Source: Dyadobacter sediminis (GTDB lineage: Bacteria; Bacteroidota; Bacteroidia; Cytophagales; Spirosomataceae). Taken from it: 64,000 nt of DNA. This document shows, piece by piece, positions 17,474 through 25,645 of the stretch; positions within the stretch are counted from its first letter, which is position 1; each line of letters begins with the position of its first letter. Location: NCBI RefSeq assembly GCF_005860765.1, contig NZ_VCEI01000011.1, positions 1,217,819 through 1,281,818 on the forward strand, given 5' to 3'. The translations under genes and the position numbers were made by a program. The notes beneath the pieces are model-generated. The model did not search any database. It saw nothing but the letters and a program-made list of their open reading frames with translations, and had not been told where the DNA came from.

Positions 17474-20400
17474 TTATCGCGCTTCAACCACAAGCGGCGT
17501 ATTCAGCGTCGATTTGCTGATTCCGTAAACGGTGGAATTTACAATGCTGTAAAGGTAGAGCTGATATGATGCAGGATCAGCCGGAACGATCAGGTTTAAA
17601 CGCGGACCTTCTCCGACGGCAGTAATTTCGACAGGCATTCCGAACAGATTGTTTTTCACCAGTTTCCATTCGAAATGCACAGCGCCTGAGTTGCTTGCCG
17701 GAAATTCCCAGCGTCCATTTTTAAAAATCAATGCATGGTAAGCAAGGTAATTGCCCGGAATTGTCATCAGCGCAGGTTTCAGTATTTTGATTTTCCGTAA
17801 TTGCCTGGGTGGAGGCGTACCTTTCCAGGTATGGCTGAGCTGAAGATAAGTCCATTTTTTACGACCGTCATGATCTTTCAATCCTGAAAAACTGACACTG
17901 TTCGCCATTCTTGCATCCTGCCAGCCGGAAACAAAAGCACCTGTTCCGGTCGCTTGCATGGCAGTCATAGCCGGCACTTCCGCATAGCTGATGAAGTACG
18001 GAATGTTGAGGTCCTTAATGCGGGCAAGCGTATGAACGTCCGTTTCTGTGATCTGCAAACCAAATGAATTGATCTCAGGAATCAAATGGCTGATCCTGTA
18101 AATCAGTCCGGGTGTTTTATGCGAAAAGTATACGTCTGCGGTGATCATTCTTTCCGGATCCGTTTTCCTGATCTGCCGCACTACATCTCGGAGCCACAGT
18201 AAATACGCTTGCTGCTGATACAGCAGTTCCGGCTTGTAAAACCGGGTTTCCAGTTGTCTGAACACCGGACTTCCAAAATTCCAGGAATGGATTTCCGGAC
18301 GATCTTTCAAATCCTCCACCGCATTCAGAATCTGTTTCTTCAACGTATGGAGCTGATCCGTATCCCTGACAAAATCAATTTCGGGATCTATCCAGAAACT
18401 GTAATGCACCTGAAGTTTCAGGTTTGCTGCCGCTTTCAGCATGTTGTGATCGTAAAAATCCGAGCCGTAATACTTGATGGCATTGGCGCCCAGTTCCTTT
18501 ATTTCCTGTAGATCCCTTTCCAGCTCAATTCTGGTCAGCGCGTGATAGTTTTCTGTCCAGTCAATTCCTTTATTATAATTGATTCCTTTAATGCCGGCGA
18601 GGTAAAAGGCCGGGTTATTTACGGTTTCTCTTTTTCCGGGATTCTCTACTGATTCGTCCAGCAATTTTGGCATTTTCCTGTTCTGATTTTTTCGCCAATT
18701 TGAAAAGCGCTTTGTCGGCGTACTTTCCTCCGTGTTCAGTTGCAATGCAGCAAGGAAATCGGGTGCATATTCTTTTGGCAAAAGCGTGTCAAAAACAATG
18801 GCTTTGATTTCGGGAAACCGGCGCCTTGCATCGGCAAAGGGATAATGGACGTTATTTTGCGGGGCATTTGCAAAGTCCGGTGTCCTGGAAACTGTGAGTA
18901 TAACGGGTAATCCTGATCTGAAAATCAGATTTTGGTGAAACGGCGCATAAAATTTTTCAAGGCCGGCTGAATTTCTTTTGCCGGCATTCGGGTTGGATAC
19001 AGCAATCCAGTCTACAACCTCCCAGCCCGGAAAATAATTACCTACATCCGCCGCTTTCCACGCTGTCCACACCCAGATCACATTGCAGATATTTTTACTG
19101 GAAAAATAACGGTGAATGTATTTCCATGCCGCCCTGAATTCATTCGGCGTGTTCCTGTTGTTTTCAGACCATTGCTTTTCAGGATTGCCGGCTTCTCGCG
19201 CAAAACAGATGTAAACAGGCCGATGCAATTTCCTTACTTCCTCCGAAAATTTTTCAAGATAACTGTCATACTCACCGTTAATGATGCGGCTAAAAAACTT
19301 TTCATGACTTTCCGCTTCCTTTTGTCCGGACAAATCCTTCCGGATTTCCCAGCTGATCATGGGAACCGAACCATTTTCGTAAATGGACTCAATGGTTTGC
19401 AAAGGCAAACTGCGTTCCTTTTTCGGTTCCCAGGGCAGTTCAAGCAAGATCATGTCAAACCGGTTCTGATTTTTCTGCTGAAAATCCAGAACCGGTTTCA
19501 TGGAAGATGTGCCCTGATCCGCATCGGTCAAAAAAGCTCCAGTATAAAAGAGGTCTTTTTTAACTTCGCTGATTTCATTGTAAGGCTCGGCATGCTTTAT
19601 TTTCCCAAAATAGACAAATACGGAAAACAGGACCATGGCTGAAAGCAGCGCCGTGCTCCTGATGCCGGTATAAATTTTCCTTCGTATGATCCAGAAGCTG
19701 CCTTTTACATCATTCAGCCAGTTTATAACGCGGTTCAGCCCTGTCCTTCCGGACAGCATCGTCCTCAGCTGCTGCTGTCTGCTGGCTGTAATGGTGAATG
19801 CCATAAATACGCTGTTCATAACTGCATATGCGGCCATAATCAGGTTGTACGGGTTTCTGTCGGTATAAAGCCCGTATGCAGCCGCAATGACGGAAAGAAC
19901 CAGAATAACGATGTTCGGAACGTTCAGCGGCCAGTTGTTATCCTCTTTTCCATCTTTGGGCGTGGGCACATAAGGCACATCTTTCCGAAGAAGCGTATAG
20001 ATGAATCCCAGAATAAAAACCCACCATGTCCCGATCTGCAGAAATCCGCCAACGACGTGAAAACCCCTTTCCTGGTCCTCCATCACCCACCATTGCACAA
20101 AATGACGGATCAAGAGCGTAGCAGTAACCAGCGGCAGTACAGTTACTGCAAAATCCTGAATGCCCATATGCATGGGTGAAACTCCGGTAAGCAGCGCGAC
20201 AACGGGAATCAGAAAGTTGATCAGGAACAGGATACCGGACAGATAATGCAGCGGAATCGTAGCATAATGAAGCTTCTGGCGCCATGTAAAATTCCTGAAC
20301 AGTGCCGGATAAGCTGTCACAAACAGGTCAAATACACCACGTGACCATTTAAGCTGCTGTTTGTAATAAGCCGAAAGTGTCGATGGAACGAGCCCGCGTG

Positions 20401-21244
20401 CGAGCACCGCCGGCACATACACCGATTTCCACCCTCTGGCATGCAGCTGCATGGAAGTGTGCATGTCTTCTGCCAGACCAGCCGCATGCCCGCCGATGGA
20501 TTCCAGTGCCTTGCGTCGGAAAGTACAGTTTGCCCCTATGGCAAGCACCGTTCCGTACTTGTTCATAGTCATCATCATCGGGCCGTAAAACTGGTAAGTC
20601 TGCTGCGCGGCGCCTTTGGCAATCAATCCCTCGTCATTGTTTTTATATGCCTGAACAATCTGTACGAAACCGATTTCCGGATTATTGAAATGCGTAACAA
20701 TCGGGTCGAGAAAATGGGGAAAGGGAACATGGTCAGGGTCCAGAACGACGCAAAGCTCACCTGAAGAAAGGTTCAGTGCATTGTTGATGTTGCCGGCTTT
20801 TGCATCAATCTTTTTTGTCCGGGTCACATGATATATGCCGTTTTCCCGGCAAAAATCCCTCAGAAAAGGATCGTCGGCTTCATCGCACAAGTAGGTTTTA
20901 TGCGGATAGGTGATCGCCTGAATGGCGGTCAGCGTTTCGATGATCATTTCATAAGGCTCGCCTGCACAGAAGGTTGTAAAAATATCAACGGTGAATACTT
21001 TTTTTCCCGGCGGCGTCTCCGGCACTGTGATATAAAGGTAATGGTACCATTCATGCAGCAACTGGAGGCACGTAAAAAAGAACGTGAACATCAGCATCCA
21101 GTACAGCGGCCCATATCCGCGCACGGTTTCGGAAAGTACGCTTTGCAGAAAAATGAGCATGGAAGCAAATCCCAGAAAAATCATGAGCCTGAGCGTCACA
21201 AGCTGCTTTCCTGTCGGCGGCTTTACATTCGGCGTGTGTGTCAT
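17474..21244 (-). CDS. Family 2 glycosyltransferase (cellulose-synthase-like) fused to two glycosidase-like barrels
   Basis: This 1256-residue protein has two N-terminal helices (~17-65) and a processive GT2 domain (~85-310). The GT2 residues are Asp121, the DxD-type Asp169-Pro-Asp171, the catalytic Glu259-Asp260, and QQLKWSRG at 296-303 (Q-x-x-[RK]-W). Transmembrane helices lie at ~325-420, ~435-490 and ~535-552. The C-terminal ~700 residues are predicted periplasmic. Residues ~570-850 resemble a GH26-like barrel (PVYICFAREAGN, VIWVWTAW). Residues ~885-1180 resemble a second TIM barrel (AGIKGINYN, LGANAIKYYG). A beta-rich tail ends the protein. It overlaps the upstream glycosidase gene by ATGA. 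The likely role is making and trimming an exported polysaccharide; the polymer is unknown and the barrels may be inactive binding modules. Confidence 0.88.
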   Translation of the reverse strand: MTHTPNVKPPTGKQLVTLRLMIFLGFASMLIFLQSVLSETVRGYGPLYWMLMFTFFFTCLQLLHEWYHYLYITVPETPPGKKVFTVDIFTTFCAGEPYEMIIETLTAIQAITYPHKTYLCDEADDPFLRDFCRENGIYHVTRTKKIDAKAGNINNALNLSSGELCVVLDPDHVPFPHFLDPIVTHFNNPEIGFVQIVQAYKNNDEGLIAKGAAQQTYQFYGPMMMTMNKYGTVLAIGANCTFRRKALESIGGHAAGLAEDMHTSMQLHARGWKSVYVPAVLARGLVPSTLSAYYKQQLKWSRGVFDLFVTAYPALFRNFTWRQKLHYATIPLHYLSGILFLINFLIPVVALLTGVSPMHMGIQDFAVTVLPLVTATLLIRHFVQWWVMEDQERGFHVVGGFLQIGTWWVFILGFIYTLLRKDVPYVPTPKDGKEDNNWPLNVPNIVILVLSVIAAAYGLYTDRNPYNLIMAAYAVMNSVFMAFTITASRQQQLRTMLSGRTGLNRVINWLNDVKGSFWIIRRKIYTGIRSTALLSAMVLFSVFVYFGKIKHAEPYNEISEVKKDLFYTGAFLTDADQGTSSMKPVLDFQQKNQNRFDMILLELPWEPKKERSLPLQTIESIYENGSVPMISWEIRKDLSGQKEAESHEKFFSRIINGEYDSYLEKFSEEVRKLHRPVYICFAREAGNPEKQWSENNRNTPNEFRAAWKYIHRYFSSKNICNVIWVWTAWKAADVGNYFPGWEVVDWIAVSNPNAGKRNSAGLEKFYAPFHQNLIFRSGLPVILTVSRTPDFANAPQNNVHYPFADARRRFPEIKAIVFDTLLPKEYAPDFLAALQLNTEESTPTKRFSNWRKNQNRKMPKLLDESVENPGKRETVNNPAFYLAGIKGINYNKGIDWTENYHALTRIELERDLQEIKELGANAIKYYGSDFYDHNMLKAAANLKLQVHYSFWIDPEIDFVRDTDQLHTLKKQILNAVEDLKDRPEIHSWNFGSPVFRQLETRFYKPELLYQQQAYLLWLRDVVRQIRKTDPERMITADVYFSHKTPGLIYRISHLIPEINSFGLQITETDVHTLARIKDLNIPYFISYAEVPAMTAMQATGTGAFVSGWQDARMANSVSFSGLKDHDGRKKWTYLQLSHTWKGTPPPRQLRKIKILKPALMTIPGNYLAYHALIFKNGRWEFPASNSGAVHFEWKLVKNNLFGMPVEITAVGEGPRLNLIVPADPASYQLYLYSIVNSTVYGISKSTLNTPLVVEAR

Positions 21245-22545
21245 CGGGTGCTTACTACATAAAAGGGCGTATTACACGTCGCCAGGTTACCTTTATAATC
21301 GTAAAGCGTAGCAAAAATCCGGTAAGGACCTTCCTGCGCCGGCGTGGTAAATTCGGCTTTCAGGCCCTGTTCTGCTCGCATGAGCTGGCTCAGCGGCATC
21401 AGTAATCGGGTACTGTTCTCATTGTTCCTTTTAAACCAGTCTTCCCTGTAAATCTGCCAGTTGATCGTTTTTATACTGTCCGCACTGCTCAGTAACGCTA
21501 CTTCCGCATAGGACTTCCGGCCGGGTACCAGAATTATGTCCTGGAATGCATCTCTGTTTTCGACCAGCATATGCTTTATTTCAGGGTACGATTCGTTCAA
21601 TACTTTTCCAGTCCACAAATAGTTCATTGTTTTTACAGCAGCCGTTTTTCTGCCCCGCATGTCGAATATACTGAACCATGTATGCGTGGTCTCCTGCTTA
21701 TGTCCCCAGAAAAAGACAAATCCTCCCAGAAACCGCCGGCTTTCCAGCGGCATATGGAGCTGATAGCGTTCCTTATAGACCGCTGCTTTTTCATTACTCG
21801 TTTTTTCAATATACGCGCCCCATGCCGTCTGCTTTGTTCCCTGCCACGGACCGTCTGTTCCCCATTCCAGGACCATGTACGGCCCGTGCCAGAGCCAGAG
21901 GTAATAGCGCAGGTTGTTTCTGAGCAGGTCCAGCGTACTGAAAATATTGAACGAAATCAGATCAATATCACAGCGTATCAGCAAATTTGCAATGTACTTG
22001 GGATTGAAATTCAGAATAGTGGTCGTAACCGGATGATGCGGATCGTCCCGGTGAATCATGTCCGTAAGTTCGTTAAATGCCTTGTAGAAGGGATAATAAG
22101 ACCAGCCGTAGGGAAAATCCAGTTCGTTTCCTACGCACCACATCAGCACGGCCGGATGCTTTCTGAACTTGTTTACAATCTTTCTAAAAGCCTCATACTG
22201 TGCTGCAACCCGTTCAGGATGATTGTACAAGGCAGCAACGTTACTGTTCTGGACAGGCAAACCCACAATGACCGAAATCTGGTTGGCGCGGGCACTATCC
22301 AGCACGGTACCCAGATGGGTTGTATCCCAAATTCTCACCGCATTTCCACCCGACTGTTTCAGTAATTTCAGATTAGAAGATCCGCTCGCACCTTTTATAA
22401 AAAACGGTTGGTTGTTTTTATATAAAATATACTTTCCATTCTGTTTTCTGATATGGACATGTCGTTCCGGCTGATTGTATCTGGTTTCGGAACAGCCGGA
22501 AAGCATGATGATAACGAATAAATTACTGATTAACGCTTTGAACAT
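21241..22545 (-). CDS. Glycoside hydrolase clan A-like lipoprotein
   Basis: This 434-residue protein has a lipoprotein signal with lipobox Cys18 (MLSGC). The TIM barrel shows the clan A pair: Asn140-Glu141 (CVGNELDF, acid/base) after strand 4, and Glu227 (VLEWGTDGPWQG, nucleophile) after strand 7. A C-terminal region (~330-434) looks beta-rich. It is closest by eye to GH2 or GH5-type barrels. The stop overlaps the start of the GT2 fusion gene (ATGA), so translation is probably coupled. It likely works on the polymer made by the synthase, for example during chain release, length control or modification. Confidence 0.85.
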   Translation of the reverse strand: MFKALISNLFVIIMLSGCSETRYNQPERHVHIRKQNGKYILYKNNQPFFIKGASGSSNLKLLKQSGGNAVRIWDTTHLGTVLDSARANQISVIVGLPVQNSNVAALYNHPERVAAQYEAFRKIVNKFRKHPAVLMWCVGNELDFPYGWSYYPFYKAFNELTDMIHRDDPHHPVTTTILNFNPKYIANLLIRCDIDLISFNIFSTLDLLRNNLRYYLWLWHGPYMVLEWGTDGPWQGTKQTAWGAYIEKTSNEKAAVYKERYQLHMPLESRRFLGGFVFFWGHKQETTHTWFSIFDMRGRKTAAVKTMNYLWTGKVLNESYPEIKHMLVENRDAFQDIILVPGRKSYAEVALLSSADSIKTINWQIYREDWFKRNNENSTRLLMPLSQLMRAEQGLKAEFTTPAQEGPYRIFATLYDYKGNLATCNTPFYVVSTR

Positions 22546-22990
22546 CCCGATCCGGGTTGATACATAATTTATTTCTTCAAAATAATTCTAAACATATATA
22601 AAACTAATTTACAAAACAATAGAATAACATAGCCACTGATTATAGCTTAACAGTTTATTGCACATTTGACATCGGTTTGTTCAAGCCTTTTTCAGATTGT
22701 GGCCATGCACCTTTTAAAACCAGTAAAAACGCCTTAGATCCGGCTAAAAAGCAATGAATGAGCATCTGACTAAATTTCGGCCGCATCCGATTTTAATAGG
22801 ATTTAAAAGAATATTCACCGCAACAGCACCGTTTACGATCTGACTTGAATAAAGGACGAAAGAAGGTTTTCAATTATTTAACGGTAATAAGTAAGCCGTT
22901 TTTCTTGGCTGTTAAGCGTAGTTTTAGTAACTATGGCAAAGAATTCTTTCGTCCTGCATGGGATGAATGTCTTATAATCACCATTACTCA
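22546..22990. other. 445-bp gap with a long inverted repeat in its right part
   Basis: The left 300 bp is AT-rich and presumably holds the promoter of the glycosidase-GT2 operon on the minus strand. The right part contains the 12-bp inverted repeat described separately. No gene is recognised. Confidence 0.5.
22853..22955 (+). promoter_or_regulatory. Perfect 12-bp inverted repeat with 79-nt loop, possible 5' leader structure
   Basis: AGGACGAAAGAA at 22853-22864 is exactly reversed and complemented at 22944-22955. The loop contains a smaller AGCC/GGCT pair. It ends 35 bp before the ATG of the small exported protein, so it could be a leader structure or the footprint of a small mobile element. 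Confidence 0.4.
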
Positions 22991-23335
22991 ATGAAAAAAT
23001 TTACCTCTGTTATCTTACTTCTTCTGATTTCAACTGCTTCATTTGCCGGACGGTACGTGATTACAGAAGCTTACGGAAAGAAATTGCTTACGCCTGCTTA
23101 TTTTTATGTAGGAAACCGGAATGTATGGACACTGGACTACCGAAACGGCACCATGCAGAACTACAAGATTCTGTTGCGCCGTCCCGACGAACCCGAATGT
23201 AATATTGAAGCAATGGACGATAAAGGAATCAAATTCCAGATGTGCATTACCAAGGAATTTGGTCAGGAATCGGTTATTACCTTGAAATACAAGGATGCAA
23301 CCTATGAACTGATCGGACGATACTACGCAGAATAA
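22991..23335 (+). CDS. Small exported protein of unknown function
   Basis: This 114-residue protein starts at 22991 with a clear signal peptide (MKKFTSVILLLLISTASFA-G). The mature part of ~95 residues is beta-rich, with aromatic residues, three Arg/Tyr-rich strands and two Cys that could form a disulfide. I recognise no family. It is convergent with the TlpA/rhodanese operon. The upstream inverted repeat at 22853-22955 may affect its expression. Confidence 0.65.
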   Translation: MKKFTSVILLLLISTASFAGRYVITEAYGKKLLTPAYFYVGNRNVWTLDYRNGTMQNYKILLRRPDEPECNIEAMDDKGIKFQMCITKEFGQESVITLKYKDATYELIGRYYAE

Positions 23336-23391
23336 TTTCGGGCATCTATATTCAGAAGGTCAGAAATTTAAGATCGCCTCATAAAAAAAAA

Positions 23392-23465
23392 GGATTGTCA
23401 TATTGAGCAAAACAGCTGTCAAAGCCAGTAATCCCGGCCTTCCACATCACTCAATATGACAATCC
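23392..23465 (-). terminator. 16-bp perfect inverted repeat, likely terminator of the TlpA-rhodanese operon
   Basis: GGATTGTCATATTGAG (23392-23407) is exactly complementary to 23450-23465 around a 42-nt loop. On the minus strand the stem is followed by a run of nine T residues. The large loop is unusual for an intrinsic terminator. Confidence 0.6.
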
Positions 23466-23535
23466 AAAATCACCATAAAAACAACAATCAATGACAATCA
23501 ATTGCTGCCCATGACAACCAGTAACAACCATTGAC
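23466..23535. repeat. Degenerate TGACAA/CAACCA-rich repeat tract
   Basis: This tract repeats variants of CAATGACAATC, CATGACAACCAG and AACAACCATTGAC. The 13-mer AACAACCATTGAC (23523-23535) recurs exactly at 39967-39979 in another convergent gap with the same layout. Confidence 0.5.
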
Positions 23536-23543
23536 CACCCTTC

Positions 23544-24062
23544 TTACTTTTCCTCCAGCCCGGCCCTGACAAAATCTTCCAGCTCTTTTCCGTGCAGATT
23601 TAGTGCAATAATGTAGCCATCGCTATCGACAACCACATTATAAGGAATTCCTTCCAGGTTGTATGTTTTTGCAACGGGTGAAGACCAGAACTTAAGATCG
23701 CTCACTTGCGGCCATTTTATCTCGAATTTCCGGATTGCTTTTTCCCAGGCCGGTTTTTTACTGTCGAGCGATACACCATAAATTTCCAGTTTCCTGCCCT
23801 TTTTCACGGATAGATTGTAGGTGTCGTACAGTCTTTTCAGTTCCGGCTGTTCCTCCACGCACGGTGCACACCACGTAGCCCAGAAATCGATCAGCACCAG
23901 ATTTCCGCGCAGGGACGATAGCGTAACGATTTTTCCCTGCGGTGTAGGCAGCGAAATTTCAGGCGCCATCACGCCTACTTTTATTTCATTTTCCTGTGCC
24001 TTAGCATGGTAACCGCACGTCAGTACAAACAGCAGCAGTATAACGGAAGCGTACCTTTTCAT
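23544..24062 (-). CDS. TlpA-like exported thiol-disulfide oxidoreductase
   Basis: This 172-residue protein has a signal peptide (MKRYASVILLLFVLTCGYHAKA). The thioredoxin-like fold carries the active site Trp64-Cys65-Ala-Pro-Cys68 (FWATWCAPC), preceded by the AhpC/TlpA-type segment GKIVTLSSLRGNLVLIDFW. The cis-Pro loop is GIPYNVVVD. It should act in the periplasm, possibly in reductive delivery of electrons to another thiol protein. The rhodanese-like gene lies 8 bp upstream on the same strand and is a natural partner. A signal-peptide Cys (Cys16) does not form a good lipobox. Confidence 0.92.
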   Translation of the reverse strand: MKRYASVILLLFVLTCGYHAKAQENEIKVGVMAPEISLPTPQGKIVTLSSLRGNLVLIDFWATWCAPCVEEQPELKRLYDTYNLSVKKGRKLEIYGVSLDSKKPAWEKAIRKFEIKWPQVSDLKFWSSPVAKTYNLEGIPYNVVVDSDGYIIALNLHGKELEDFVRAGLEEK

Positions 24063-24070
24063 AAACGGAC

Positions 24071-24511
24071 TTACTGGTTTACCGGATAACCTTTGTCGAT
24101 CCAGTCTACTTTAATATTTTTGGGTACGTTCAGAAGTTTGGCATTCACAAATCCCAGCTCTTTCAGCTCGTTGAAAGCCGGCCTGATGTTCGGGCATTTG
24201 TCAAACGGGCAGCAGCCGCAGTAAATCACAACTTCCCTTTTTTTATCCACTTTGGAAAGCGTCTTGTCCAGCTTGCTGATATTTTCTTTTTCTTTTCCAG
24301 GGCCTACATCCACGGAACCTTTAATGACCGGTTGCGGGCCAATATTGATTATCAATGGCTTGTCTTTGCCTGAATTGTTGATTTTATCAGCCAGCTCCTG
24401 TGTCGGCATCAGTTGTGCATCTGTCCAGGGTTCCTGTTTTTCCTGCGCCTGCGTGGTTATGGACAATAACAGCAGGAAAATAAACCCGAATTGCTGAATC
24501 CTGTTTTTCAT
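24071..24511 (-). CDS. Exported rhodanese-like protein with a Cys-rich active loop
   Basis: This 146-residue protein has a signal peptide (MKNRIQQFGFIFLLLLSITTQAQ). The rhodanese-like fold starts with the DAQLMPTQELADKI strand-helix and ends with GFVNAKLLNVPKNI and DWIDKGYPV. The active loop is Cys98-Gly-Cys100-Cys101-Pro-Phe-Asp-Lys-Cys106, followed by PNIRPAFNEL. This holds four Cys instead of the usual CxxGxR loop. It is the first gene of a pair with TlpA. It may bind sulfur or metal, or exchange disulfides with TlpA, in the periplasm; this is inference. The loop resembles a known Bacteroidota branch of rhodanese-like proteins. Confidence 0.82.
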   Translation of the reverse strand: MKNRIQQFGFIFLLLLSITTQAQEKQEPWTDAQLMPTQELADKINNSGKDKPLIINIGPQPVIKGSVDVGPGKEKENISKLDKTLSKVDKKREVVIYCGCCPFDKCPNIRPAFNELKELGFVNAKLLNVPKNIKVDWIDKGYPVNQ

Positions 24512-24545
24512 TCTATTGTTGATTAAGATGTGAGTTAAAAAGGGA

Positions 24546-24577
24546 AGCAGACAGGAAAAAACCTGCTGCTGTCTGCT
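24546..24577 (-). terminator. Terminator of the selD-mnmH operon
   Basis: A 9-bp stem AGCAGACAG/CTGTCTGCT carries an inner CAGG/CCTG pair around an A run. On the minus strand the hairpin leads into a CCCTTTTTA tract. It separates selD from the rhodanese-like gene downstream. Confidence 0.75.
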
Positions 24578-24589
24578 CCTTGAATAATT

Positions 24590-25630
24590 TTATACAACGG
24601 ATATTACCGGTCCGTCGTCCTTCGGTTTCAGCCAGCCGAATGAAATGGCAGGCAGCCCGAGTTCTTCCAGCTTTGCTTCAAATTCCGCCGTATGTTCTTC
24701 GGTCACTGCAACCAGCAAACCGCCGCTGGTCTGCGGATCGGCCAGTACGTATTTCTGGTTATCGCTTACCGGCCCGATTTTATGCCCGTAACTGTTCCAG
24801 TTGCGCTGCGTTCCACCGGGAAAACAGCTTTTTTCAAGGTAATAAGGCAAAGAATCAATCACCGGAACCTTGTCAAATTCAATAACGGCTGACAAACCGC
24901 TGCCATCGCACATTTCGGAAAGGTGGCCGAGCAAGCCGAATCCGGTCACATCGGTCATGGCCTTCACAAATTCAAGCTGCCCGAATACTTCGCCGGGCTT
25001 GTTCAGTGTAACCATGCTTTTCAACGCAATAGCTGCATCTTTTTCCTGCAGTAAGCCTCTTTTCTGCGCAGTGGACAAGATGCCGACACCGAGTGCTTTG
25101 GTGAGATAAAGCCTGCATCCCGCTGCTGCCGTTGAATTCTGTTTGAGCTGCGGAATATTCACCATCCCGTTGACAGCCAGCCCGAATACCGGTTCCGGAC
25201 AGTCTATGCTGTGGCCGCCTGCCAGCGTGATGCCTGCTTCCGCGCAAACAGCCCTTGATCCTTCCAGCACTTTCCGGGCTACTTCCGGCGCAATCTTGTC
25301 AATAGGCCAGCCGAGAATCGCTATGGCCAGCACAGGTTTGCCGCCCATGGCATACACATCGCTGATCGCATTGGCGGACGCAATGCGTCCGAAATCGAAG
25401 GCATCGTCCACAATGGGCATAAAAAAATCGGTCGTGGAAATAAGTGCCGTTCCGTTGCCAAGGTCCAGCACCGCAGCATCATCCCGTTTGTCATTTCCGA
25501 CCAGCAGTCTTGCATCGGGCTGTATGGCTACGGAACTGTGCAGTATTTTGTCAAGAACCGCCGGGCTGATCTTGCAGCCGCAGCCCGCACCGTGTGAATA
25601 TTGCGTAAGTTTAATGTCGTCTGTATTCAT
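24590..25630 (-). CDS. selD: Selenide, water dikinase (selenophosphate synthetase)
   Basis: This 346-residue enzyme makes selenophosphate from selenide and ATP. The N-terminal catalytic loop is Ser-His-Gly-Ala-Gly-Cys17-Gly-Cys19-Lys20. Cys17 and Lys20 match the catalytic pair of the E. coli enzyme. Position 17 is an ordinary TGC cysteine codon, not selenocysteine. The AIRS-type ATP-binding segments follow ([33 protein letters not shown]). It is the downstream partner of mnmH, with 15 bp between them, so selenophosphate here is at least used for tRNA 2-selenouridine. No selA or selB is in the window. Confidence 0.96.
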   Translation of the reverse strand: MNTDDIKLTQYSHGAGCGCKISPAVLDKILHSSVAIQPDARLLVGNDKRDDAAVLDLGNGTALISTTDFFMPIVDDAFDFGRIASANAISDVYAMGGKPVLAIAILGWPIDKIAPEVARKVLEGSRAVCAEAGITLAGGHSIDCPEPVFGLAVNGMVNIPQLKQNSTAAAGCRLYLTKALGVGILSTAQKRGLLQEKDAAIALKSMVTLNKPGEVFGQLEFVKAMTDVTGFGLLGHLSEMCDGSGLSAVIEFDKVPVIDSLPYYLEKSCFPGGTQRNWNSYGHKIGPVSDNQKYVLADPQTSGGLLVAVTEEHTAEFEAKLEELGLPAISFGWLKPKDDGPVISVV

Positions 25631-25645
25631 AATGAAGCGCTATAC

